Assembly: GCA_035041965.1 (NCBI GenBank)
Contig: JAPYMA010003020.1
Location: forward strand, 62,001 to 126,000
Length of the DNA: 64,000 nt
Direction: 5' to 3'
Source of the DNA: Anisakis pegreffii
Taxonomy: Eukaryota > Nematoda > Chromadorea > Rhabditida > Anisakidae
Positions 1 through 12,100 of this stretch are shown one piece after another. How positions within the stretch are numbered: the first letter of the stretch is position 1; every line of letters begins with the position of its first letter. The notes under the pieces are model-generated. The model saw only the letters and a list, made by a program, of their open reading frames with translations. It had not been told where the DNA came from and ran no database searches. The position numbers were made by a program, and so were the translations under genes.

Positions 1-526
1 TTTTCTGTTTGAAAATCGAAAACGAAATGACTAAACACTGACTGAGTTAGCACTCACTGAACGGAAGCACCAAAAAACACAAATGTTAACTCATTCCCAC
101 CTCCCATACCGAACAAATGGCAATTCCCTTCGAAAAGTATAAAAATTACATCGAAAGCAGAAACAGAAAAACATGACCTGATAATTTCGAAAGAACTGAA
201 CATTGAACTGTTTTCCAAAGTCATATTCACGAGCGTTCGATATCGATATTTTACGCATACAGATTATTTTTGAATAAATGCTAAGCGTACACATTCCATT
301 GCTTGATCATATTCTCTCTATTATGACATCAAAATAACTAATGAGATTTCACGGCAGATTGACAGTTACACATGTGGAATGTCATCAATTCTATCCACTT
401 CCATCAATTACTCGCTTTTTCGTATTCAGACATCCTTTATCACCTAGTGCCCAAACTTGATTCATCATACACAGTTATTCAAGTGATTAACAATATTTTT
501 GTAGGCGTGGGATATTTTGTGGGTGT

Positions 527-1183
527 ATGTACGATTTACTGCAGTTCAACATTCTTCTAACGAGTGAGTCAGGCATGATTTGCAGCTGGAAAGTTTACTT
601 TTGCTACCAAAAAAGCAGAGAAATTTTTAAATGTGAACGTTGTAAATCGCCAAAAATAGTTTCAAAATTCAGCAATTGCTCACAGGAGAGAGGCAATAAA
701 TTATTCAAAAGTGGACGCATATTCAATGAGAAAATTTTCAGTAACATTCATGGTGATCTGAGATTGTTTGACGAATGGAACAATTGTTTGTTTGGCAGAT
801 GAGAAAATTGCATTGAGGCAGAAAACGTGACTGAGAATATAATCAAATTTCTTCAGTTCAGCTGAAAACGATCAAAGGATACAAATCCGTTGTTGAGTAA
901 GTTTCGTGTTGGAAAATCCAATTTTTTTTTCAGCGTTCGTTTGAAAATTTCGATGGATACAATGGACAACGAATACCGTCAATTAGAGCTATTCAGCTCG
1001 CGTGATGCATTCTTGAACTACTTTTTTTTCTCAGAAGAAAAGTATTTGATGAATTGTAAAAGCAGCGGAATTCGGATTGAAGCTAGAGCAAATTGTAACA
1101 TCATTTACTGCCAGTGCCATCAAAAAAAAACATTTTCAAAGGCCTATTTCATGACATCATGTTCTCATTCCATTCTTTACTGA
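527..1183 (+). pseudogene. decayed plus-strand coding relic, unassigned
   Basis: One reading frame stays open from 527 to 1,183 (about 218 codons) except for two TGA codons, at 800 and 863. The first part contains a Cys-pair motif, REIFKCERCKSPK, suggestive of zinc binding. The last part reads MDNEYRQLELFSSRDAF, then KSSGIRIEARANCNIIYC and QCHQKK, which looks like real protein. A polypyrimidine tract and cag at 923-935 could be a splice acceptor before the last part. The pattern recalls short Cys-containing DNA-binding domains carried by transposon-derived families, but I cannot name one. It lies in the presumed next intron of pde-2, antisense to it. Confidence 0.45.
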
Positions 1184-1773
1184 CAATATAAATTGCTAGT
1201 TTATTCGTATTCAGTCTTTAAGAGATCAACTCAAAAAATTTCAAACACGACGCCACTCAAGAAGTGAAATAAAAAACTCAGCCAGCTGACTACAACGACT
1301 ACAACAATCAATTATAGCGAGCGATTTCAATCGGTAACCTATGATCATTGATCGTTAATCGAAATTTTAAGAATGCTCCCGAAAGAAAATGATTTCACTC
1401 GATTATTATAGAAGAAGTAACATTTCGAGACGTGCCTAAACATTCTTGGATTTAAAAAAAATTAACCCAAAAATAGCACAAGGTACCGCTATATGACCAC
1501 TTTACTTCCTTACTGTACAATATTCTCACATGATTTGATGAAAGTTACAATTCAAAAAAAAAACAAATCATATTCTTCAATATTCTGATTCGCTCATTCA
1601 GCAGGCTCATTCATGTTCAAAACGATGCGTGATTTGTTTAAATGCAGACAATCGAGCTTAAGTGACCGCCAAAATGTTCGCTCTCCATTTAATCATATTG
1701 ATCTTCTGAAATCGGATTCCGTGACGGCACTGATATCTGCCTGAGCCATGAGCCCTTATACGCACAATCTCAC

Positions 1774-1859
1774 AGTAATCAATCGTTTTTTGATCGGTGT
1801 CATAGATGAACACAAAAAGTAGGAATCCGAACGTAGGCATTCGAAATTCATCAAATCCT
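1774..1859 (-). CDS. doubtful next GAF-B exon of the pde-2-like gene
   Basis: After acceptor ggctgtgtgcag/AGGATT the phase-correct frame reads TGFDEFRMPTFGF and LLFVFIYDTDQKTIDY before a possible donor t/gtgaga. FVFIYDTDQ could correspond to the GAF-B strand SVFLLDQ that should follow HAE. However, the expected Cys-Ser start is missing and an extra ten residues intervene. The frame stays open to 1,658 without further similarity that I trust. It may be chance. Confidence 0.25.
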
Positions 1860-2033
1860 CTGCACACAGCCAATGAATTGAAAAAGACGATACGATCTAG
1901 TTGACCTAGCGCGATATGGTGATCATCAATAAAATCAATACTAAATGAATTCATTTTGATCAAAAAATTCAATGCAAATTGAAATTGAGCAGGAAATTTG
2001 AGAGAAAAACAACGCAAAGAAACAAACACTTAC

Positions 2034-3178
2034 GTTTCAGCATGAACCAACGTTTTTGCTTCTTTTGTGATATTTCGCACCAGCAAATTCATATCCTCTG
2101 AAAGTGAAAGAAGACGTTTACAGACAACTGGTGAAACACAATCAGGTGGACAACTACTCTGAATACTAGTTTCTGTACGAGCGTGTTTATCTTGATCAGC
2201 GCTGAGAGTGTCACCAAAATAACTTTGCGATAGCGTTGGTGAATTTGAGTTGTGCGAGGCCAGCGACGAGAGACGATGATAATGTTGATTATTGAGTTGC
2301 TCGGATGCTCGTCGTGTCGTTTTTATAGTGACGATGGTATCGGTGTTTCGATCAGAACAACACACGATCGCTTGGTTACTCTTGACTGCGGCGCTACAAT
2401 GATGACGTGCACTGAGACCGCCTCTTGACGAATCATCGTCAAAACAATCGCTGTTTAATGAGGGCGATTGTGAGCTGTTTGTCTTTGATGATTGCGATAC
2501 CAATGATGAGCAGCCATTTTTTAGTTCATCGCTCACACGACCACTGTCTATTTGCATCTTTGATGTTGCAGCCGACTTTTCGGCAGCATTTGTCACTGAG
2601 GATTTTGCTGCTGAGGTGGGAGCCGTGGCTAGACGATCTGGATTCCCCTTTGGTAGAATATCACCGTTTTCGGATGGAAAGAAATTAGTTGTGATATTTG
2701 ATGTCACCGACTGGACACTTTTTATGAGATTATCAATACTGCTGAACGGTTTTATAACTGAACTAATATTGGTGGTAGTGAGAGGGGTGAACGTGATAGT
2801 ATTGGCAGAAACACCGCCGGCAGTAAAGGAGCTCGGAGATCGAGCGACGTAATTGGTCATATTTGTGGTGCTGCTTGTAGCAGGACGAGTACTTTGGGAT
2901 CGTCTTGAGGTTACGGCTCGAAGTAGCAGGGAATGACGATCCAATGGACTGGCATCGGCGATTGGAGATGAATTGCTTTTCAGTGAGCAATGATTTGATG
3001 CGTTAATACATTCAGTGCTATCATTATGAGTATGGTTTGTAGCATTGAATGATAAGCGGAAAGCAGTATCCATTTCAGATGCACTAGCACCACTATGGGA
3101 CTTCGTGAGAGCGTTAATTTGTGGAGAACTATTACGACGTGTTTCAACGACAAACATCGTGTTTTGAGCGGATGGATA
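2034..3178 (-). CDS. pde-2: Ser/Thr-rich linker and start of GAF-B, pde-2-like gene
   Basis: A long exon of 381 codons with consensus donor gctgaaac/gtaagt (phase 2) and inferred acceptor aattcaag/TATCCA (phase 0). An internal ATG gives MFVVETRRNSSPQ, so an isoform could also begin here. About 340 residues are Ser/Thr/Asn-rich with little hydrophobic content and should be disordered. The last 30 residues, CKRLLSLSEDMNLLVR and NITKEAKTLVHAE, align with the human PDE2A helix that begins GAF-B ([20 protein letters not shown] … NAE). In human PDE2A the linker between the two GAF domains is only a helix, so this insertion is notable. Confidence 0.85.
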
Positions 3179-6100
3179 CTTGAATTAATTGAATCGGTCA
3201 ATTGAGGAGATGACCAAAATCTCTGTGAATCAGTTTAAAACTTCAAGTGAGAAATTAGTTTGGAACAACACCGATTGAGACTTCAATTGAATCTTCGCTG
3301 AGTGAAAAACTTCGTGCTTGATTAATGATGAATGTTGGCGAAGAGTATTGAGTCAATTTTCGATCAGCTTTCAACAATTCCGTTTCATTGAACACTACAA
3401 ATGAATGATGGTAAGTTGCAGATAACAGAATACGATCAGATCCTTGTAAATTGCGACCAGATGCAGAGTCGCATAAAGAATACACAAGCGCGTTCAGTGA
3501 ATGGGAGCGAACGCCGTTCCGAATGTGTACTATAAAAAATAAATTGATAGTGTAATTGTCTTTGATACTGAAAATATTGATAAAAATATCATATCAATAC
3601 TAACGTCAACAAAAACAGTAACAATAATGGCATATCATAGGGTGAAATAATCATCTAATATCTCATAAAAACGTGCACATCTGATAGAAAGTAATCATTT
3701 GATCGTACGATCGCAAACAGAATCAAAATTTGATTCTAACACAGAGTTTCAAATCTCAGACAATGAGATGAAAATACACAAAACACTGCAATCAAGCGAT
3801 AGTATCTCTACGGAAGTGCATACTACCGTTATTGTTTATGATAATGCTACTAATAATGCTATTAATGTCATCGCGACTGTGACTGACTTTGGCTGCGAAA
3901 ACCACATTTATATGGGAAGTTTTCATGTTTCGAATCACTGCTGACGTTTCTTCTGATTTATTCAAGGTTAACAGCATGAAAGGAAGGAACCTATATGTGC
4001 TCTCCATCAAAATGGTGCATATGGTGTGTATTCAATTTCCAACAGAATCCGGTTTAACTTCTCAGTTTTCAAATATTCGTTAGTTTTTTTTAAAAGCTAA
4101 ATGTCACTCTTAATTTCAGTTCCAACGTCCCAAATCCCACAGTCAGTTTCCATCATCTCCATGAAAATGTTCGACGGCATCACAGATATGTTTTTGATTC
4201 AATTCTATTTAGACGGCATCAGATTCTATTTATTCTATTCATAGTTGAGCGATTTTTCATGACTTGCCATTTTTGATAATGTGACACAGTGCCGAAAGCA
4301 GTTTCTCGCTCAGTTATGCTTGACAGGTGCCTATTGATGCGTTACGCAAATAGTGATGAACGGTTATTTTATGGATGCGAATATTTCTGATCGAAAGCAC
4401 ACGAATGACTTTAATGACTAATAGCTGACACGATGAATTGGTGCGATTGATAACGCGGTGTCATTTCGCGCATAAAATACCATCATCATCGTCATCGTTA
4501 AAAATGAGTACTATGGACTATTGTCAGCTAACGCAACTTCAGATGCTGAGTGCTAAACTTAAACAAGAATTCAAATTTTTCAGTTGTTCTCTAGTTCTTG
4601 TCGGCATTTTTCATGATGTATGATCACGTGAAAACAAAGTTGATCAGTAAGCAAGGGAAAAACATTTTTTCGCTCTCAAAATCGCATGGAATTTGATCAA
4701 TTCAAACGATGAGATCTTTTGTCTCGAGATGGAAGATTCATTCACAACTGATGATAATATGATCTCAAAAAAAGATAATATTCAACACAAACAAACATTG
4801 TATTGCATTGTATGCATGCATTTTTCACTTCCAATCGATCGTGTGCTGTACCAGTTGGCACATACTAGCAGCACACCAACTGTGTACATATGAACATTCG
4901 AAAAAATGCTCTCTACACTAAAGTTAGCTATTTTTAGGAAGTAAGAAAAAAACTTGAAAAATCAACAACGCGCAATAGGTGAGAATGAAATTGTTGGATG
5001 GAATAATTTTAAAACAACTGAACTGAAAAGCATGACAAGAAAAAACTGGATGCGATCAATGAATCACATGAATTTTAAAAAAGCAATACGAATTTCACCA
5101 GAAATCTTTTTTTTCTCAAATGAAGAATAATGTTTTGAAAATTTTTTCGAAATTTTTTTTCAAATGAATCAAAGACTGAGTGCCAACCAGCCGTTCAAGT
5201 AACGAGTGACTCGCTCGCGTCTCTAACGGATGTTTGATTTTATTCGATTTTTTTATCGCAAAAAAAATTCAGTAGACGAGAAATTGTGAAATGAATCATT
5301 GAAGATGAGCGATCATCCATTGAATAATTTCATCCGAAATTTTTTCGCTCACACAAAAATTTTCGAAATTAAACAAATTCTTTGAGAATCGCAAACAATC
5401 ATTTTGATCAGATGATGTATGCTTTGTTTAAGCAAAGCAAATACGAACTTCTCTGTGAATAATTCTGAAGAAGACATTGTATGTAAACAACAGGTACAAC
5501 ATTTCGGTGACGAATTTAAAAAGCTTTGAAAATATTTCAAAAACCCAGTCAGTCGCCTTATACAAGCCGAACTCGGACTTGACACTACATATCGTTCTGA
5601 AAATAACACCATTCCATGGCCTTATCTCCTCATCACTGATCTATTTGAGAAATGATACGATCCGATGCATTCAATAAAATTAATGAAATGACATCAATAC
5701 ATTGTAATGAAAACCGTATAGAATATATTAGCTAACGAGAAAATTGAGAGCTACGAGAAGCCAACTACTCCTTCGGTCTTTCATAAGGCTGAATAAATTG
5801 AAATGCTTCGCTTATCTAATCGAACGCAAGCCATAAATTCCCTTGAGCTATATAAAAAGCAATTAGCTAATGCTTTTGAAACGTAGTATGCCGTAGTATA
5901 AAACGTAGTTTGAAACACCGTTCTGTTCGTCGTTATTCAATGAACGTTCACGTCATATTCATAGCAATGATTAGCAACGAGCGAATACAAAAATGTCACT
6001 TTGATTATCAGTTGATTATGGGATGGGACGGAACGGTTTTTACACTCTACCGTAGTCGTTCTAAACGAGAAATTGCATGACAAATCGCTGACTGAGCATG

Positions 6101-9100
6101 ACAGAGTGAAAAATGCTGCATGCCATCTTCACAGAGCATACAGAGCAAAAACACTGCCCTACTAGCCTTCCGTAGGCAAAGTGCCATAGAAGCAAGCCTT
6201 CTTCCTCTGAACACAGACAGCTTTTCAAAGAATTCCAAAGGGCTTCTAATACCGTATGCATATTCGTCTCCCGTTTTCAATTGTTCGCCGCTGTTAGTCA
6301 GAAAGAAGAACCGCAACTGCTTCTTTCACACTAAATAAATGTTCGTTCCATTCAATTCAATCGACGCTATTCAACAGTCAGCAAAAATGTGATATTGTAA
6401 CACTTAAATGCCATCTATAAAAAACACTGTCATAATATTTTAATACTTTTCATGTGGTTGGTGATTTTTTTGGGAGAGAAACGAAAAGAAAAACAAACAT
6501 TACCATTGAACACTTTCACATGACTGCACAACGATTTGCGACAAAATGTTTCCGAAAAATGATAATAATTTCTCAATTATAAACATGAAATTCGAAGAGT
6601 TTTTCGAATAAGAATTCACCTTCCTGATATCACTATTGCATTCTCACTATAAGAGGATTCAATTTGAGACAAAAAAAAAGAAATTTAATACGAATTGTGA
6701 CGAAGTAGCATTAACCACTGGAGCAAGCAGCATCGAAAATTGAGTTAAAATCCAGTTTTATAGTCACATTCCTATTCTCTTGCGCTTTTCTCATAATTAC
6801 TATTTTGTATTAGTCCACAACGAATATTTTAAACTCATTTAGTACTAATTAAGGAAATGGCGACCAATAATCACAGCAGCACAAATCCGAATAATACCAT
6901 TCCAAGAAGTGAGTTCTATGACGTCAAAGAGATTCGATCAACGGAAGAGAGAATGATGAAATCTGTCGGCAAATAATCTCGTGACAAGTTCAAAAGCATA
7001 TTTTTGAGAACTCAACGTTCCCATTCAACCACTCAACGAACAAGTGCATTGCACTCAAAAGTGCATCGACGATCGTAGTTCAAATCGGAAAAATCACAAA
7101 AGGATAAGCCGATTATAAATAATCATCACGCATTTCAAAGAAAATTGATTTCAAAGTGACGAGTGCTTATGAAGTGGAAAAGTGCTCTAAAATGAATACG
7201 ACGAATCTTCTGCTCAAAGAAAATGAAAAACATCATACACGAATGATGAACGAGCTAAACGGAATGATAGTTTTTCAAAAAATCACTCATCAATAAATTC
7301 AATCACACAAACAACCACCAATAATAACGCCTAACAATAGAGAATACTCCACCGATCAATCGAAAACCTATAAAATTTTAGTTGATTTCAACTGATTATT
7401 CAGTGACGCTATCCTAACCTTATCCTAACGTAAGAACAAGTGACAGCATCTTACGAACAAGACATTAACTAACATTAATGAACAGTTATACTCCTAAAAA
7501 AATAGCACACAGGACGAATCGTGTGAATGTATCTGTACATGCTCATGTGTAAATTTTATCAGATTGTTAAATTGTCCAGTCAGTAACCTAGCAACATCAA
7601 CGTGTCTATCATTCCATAATACATATCATCTCAATTGCAACCGGCTCGTTTCGTTCCCATTGCATCGAATCCAATACGGAACAACACCATAATCTCCTTC
7701 GCATGAGCGACACCAAAAACAATTTTTAATCCTTCCTCATCAAATCATTATCAGTGACACTCACATCTTTATGCGTTACTATCTACTCCACTCAGCATTG
7801 TCTGTCAATGAATACCTTCCTGATCGCTGACTTTATCACTAGTATAATTATTGCTATTATTGTTATTCGATAGGAATTTTTTACTGTTACTTGGACGTCG
7901 AGTGGTTGTTTTGTCAATCGCTACGAGCGATCGGCGAAATATTTATATTACTAGAGCTATGATTATCTATTGGATTGATATTTGGCTACGATTGATCATG
8001 CAAAATATTCATGGCAAATAGTCAATTACTCGGTTGTATTCGGTTGGCCTACTCGCCTAGCCAGTGGGGTGGCGTAAATTGAGGCTAGAACAATATTCAC
8101 GGAAACGCGAGCGTTGTGGCCAACAACGTTACAAACGTTTGATAGCCTGACCAATCCAGGTAATTATCACTATTTTTATCATTTCCAACAACTTTATTAC
8201 AACATCAGAAAAGAAAATTTGGATCAGAAAACCGCGTTTATTGTTGAATCGGGCAGAGAAGCGGCGCACTGATTTTAGGAGGTGTTCATTGATATGCATT
8301 TGATCACTATGGATCAATGCATATTATACATTACTATAGAAATATGGGTTTGATACATTCAAGCCTACCGTCTTCTCAAGTTTGCCCAGGAACATAGTAA
8401 AGTTTTTACATCATTCCATTGAGCAGAATCTCGGCTTTCTAAAAATGAAAACATCGCCAAGAAATTCTGCATCTGCGAGGAAATATAGCTATTTTCCTGA
8501 TGCGATACTCAATGAAGCAACTTAAATACATAAACACAGATGCACTTGGATAGCTAGAAAAGATTGAATTTATCAATGATATTGTTCGTTGCAAACGGTG
8601 CTATTAGATTCAAAAAAAAAAACAACATCATTAGATGGATGAATGAGCATTTTGAAAAGTGGAAGTGAAACGAACGTTACACACACGATATATTAAGTAA
8701 CGGATCTGATGAACATCCGCAATACGAATCTGATGTATGATAGCAATTTCATTAATGAGTTCAGTGGCACTACAAACGTAACGATGAAAATAGCCGTTTT
8801 CAAAATAATAACGTTGAACAGATAATAATTGAAGTGTGAAAGTCGCAATTTCTCTATGTTATGAGTTATCACTGTCCTCAGACTCTTTATCACGGTAAAA
8901 ATTCCAATTTCTTACTAGCTAAATTCAGAAACACATAGAAACGGACATATTACAGATTTGTATGATTAACGCTTATCAAAAAAAGAGACCGCATAAATTT
9001 CATGAATTTATTTTAATGTTCAAGTGTTCCTTGACAGAAGTCGATAACAACCAACCGGGCTCGTCACCTGGACAGCTAATAGTAAGGGTTACCAAGACAG

Positions 9101-12100
9101 CAGACTTTAACACCGGTATAGTATCCAACCGGTGCAATGGTATGAATAATATTCAGTTCTTTACAAATGTGATTATCACGTAAGAAATGATACTGATAAG
9201 GTGATAACTGCTGCTGAATAATGATAACAAAAACAAAAACATTCCCATGGCAAACGTCAAGATAGTCAGTCAAAAAACAAAATAAGCCATATGCTCAATT
9301 AACAGACATTTTATCGTATTCATTCGTTGACTTCACTATGCAATCGTCATTCTCGCTCGCTGGACTGTCTAATATTGGTACTGCTCAATTGATGTGCTGA
9401 ACCGTGGAAAACTGAATACTGATTGTGAGAGTGTTAGGAATGATTTCATTAACAATAATCCCATGAAACGGAATATCATTCTACTTTCAACATTAATGCA
9501 ATAGCAGAGGGCAAAATACGTTCCGAACTGATCGGCTTATCAAGGTAGAATTGTATAACTAGTTCCATGCAGCTATTAAAATTTGCTAGATGAGTTACGA
9601 TGAATCGAGCAGAAACACTGAAAGCAGACTTAATCAAACATCACTCCAACTCAATATCAATCAAACACATTCGAGTAGTTATTCAATGGAAGAATAGATT
9701 TTACCATAATGAGATTGATATGTACGCTACATTGTGTATATTATAAGCAATCGCAAAATGTATTTGCCTGTTCAATAACTATTGTCATATCCATTCGTCT
9801 ATATGAGCTGGCTGAACACTTCAATTTCAAGACACCCGGTTTCACAAAAGAAAAATTCCCTCGTATGCAATGAACAATTGCATGATAAATTCTCATTGTC
9901 GATCAAAATCTTATTGTCGAGAATCGAATAATTCCCACAATATATTATGCGAACCATTAATATTTACATTGGAATCGGAAAATCACGAATGCTGATAATT
10001 TACATAACATAACAAGCTCAAAAAGGGTGTGTGATCTGAATACAATTATTTCGTATCTGTACATATGGCAGGCAATAATATTCAACATTATTTCTCAGCG
10101 ACCATTCTTTTGACCATAACAGATTATACGAGAATACGTTGAAATGATTCTGAGAATCTGTAATTTGGCGATATAACTTCACATTATCAGCATAGAGCGT
10201 ACATTTGCTCTAAAGTATTGATGCGAAATCACTGGCTTAGAAAGTGAATGGCAAAGGTTATAACATACTTGTGGAACTCCGCTGGCAATAGTCGAAGGAT
10301 TTGAAATGATATTGTTTGAATTTTGGCTAGAAAGGTTCGTGCAGATCAAATTATTCTCTTGATTCCACAATACCTCAGTGCATTTCTAGCTGTTGTTCGT
10401 AAATTCAAGTAACGCATCACGACTAGTGTTCGTCGGGGAACGGGGACCCCGGCGGGGAACGCGGGGAGCGCTCCCCCCCCGCGCAATTTGCTCCCCGAAA
10501 TTTTTGCGGGGACCCCCTCCCGTCCAATTTACTCCCTGCGGGGACCTCCCCCGCGCAATTTGCTCACCGACTTTTTCGCGGGGACCCCCCTACGGGGAGT
10601 GCGAACCTTCCCGAATATCGCGAACATTTAGCTGAAAATGGTGGAAGACGGCCGCAACACTTTCAATATTGTCTTGTTTTTTGTTTTGAAATGTGAGTAT
10701 AAGGTGCACTTGAAAGAGAACGACTTAAAAAGAGAAGAAAAATCCTTAAAAAATTGAAATTTTGTTTAAAAAATTAAGCTGAAATGCTCCCCGTCCTCCC
10801 CGTCGGGGAACACGGGGAGCGGTCATTCCCCGACGGGGTCCCCCCGCGCAATTTGCTCCCCGACTTTTTCGCGGGGACCCCCCCGTCCAATTTACTTCCC
10901 GCGGGGACCTCCCCCGCGCAATTTGCTCCCCGACTTTTTCGCGGGGACCCCCCTCGTCCAATTTACTCGCCGCGGGGACCCCCTCCCAGTGCAAAAAATT
11001 GCTCCCCGACGAACACTAATCACGACCATCATGAGAATAAATTTGAAGGTTATTGACGGACGGTTCCTCATCGCTTTCAGCACGGTAACGCCGCATACGA
11101 GCGTTGGCTCACAAGTGCATTCAGTCGTCTTTCAGTGATCTTTGAATAAAAGTATAAGCAGACGAAAACTCCGCTCTAAATATTCGCAATAACATTCCAC
11201 TCACTCACTTCCTCATAGATTATTTAATTGGAAAAACTCCTCTTTCCAAACCAATGCAGCTGATATCGATCGCTGTATTAATAGTAAAAACAGGACCTTC
11301 ACATAAATCTACGAGCTTTTCAAATATCCTCAGACATAATGAGTAAATCCAAATAGTTGATTGCTTATTTCATTTTCACACAAACGTTAGTACATATGCC
11401 AAATCCCGCACTCGGAACTACGGTCTTGTGAATCGTACATGAAATTAGAGAGGAGAACACTAAATGCTGCGCGCATGAATAAAATATTATCGAATGTTTT
11501 CGAAAATACAGATTTCGCAACAAACGAATATAACAAGTGCACTGTGTGTATATCATGTATATCACCTAAAAGAAATCCCGTTTCAGAAATAATCTCAAAT
11601 CACCATATAACTGGACAAACCAGTTCAGCAAATAAATCTACCCTTCAGTGGACAACACTATTGCACTATTGCGCAACTATCAATCTCATGTGATCAGCTT
11701 ATGAATCGAGTTCAACTGTTTTTATTGAACTGAACTAGTACTTTTGAATTGAAATTGATTAAAGCAATAATTTATAAGAACTCAGATCTATGAGCAACTA
11801 ACGATAAATCAAAATCAGTTTGTTGGGAGAGTGGGAAATTTAAGGGTGTTGATAAGCGGAGTGAAAAAGGATTTGCAATTTCAGAACCGATGATAATTGT
11901 TTATGGGGAATTCAACCGAAATATTCATTCAACAAATTCGTAATTGACATTAAGCAAAATTTCACCTGATCACTTCAAAATTTGTACTTTTGAAATGCGA
12001 TTCAAAGAACGAGCAAAGCGATGAATCAGTCTATCAATAGATTATGACCTATAAACACTGAAAAATAGGCACGTACACAAATGATTTTGATTTTACGAGC

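Noticed and set aside
1658..2029. 123-codon minus-strand frame directly downstream of the GAF-B exon
   Set aside because: Its first half reads through the intron that starts with the consensus donor at 2,033; only the part after 1,859 is kept, as a doubtful exon.
6919..6926. Perfect CRE octamer TGACGTCA in a pde-2 intron
   Set aside because: One such octamer is expected by chance in a window of this size, and it is far from any promoter.
10393..11138. Several Pro/Arg/Gly-rich open frames of 60-90 codons on both strands
   Set aside because: They are translations of the G+C-rich subrepeats of the hAT-type element, not genes.
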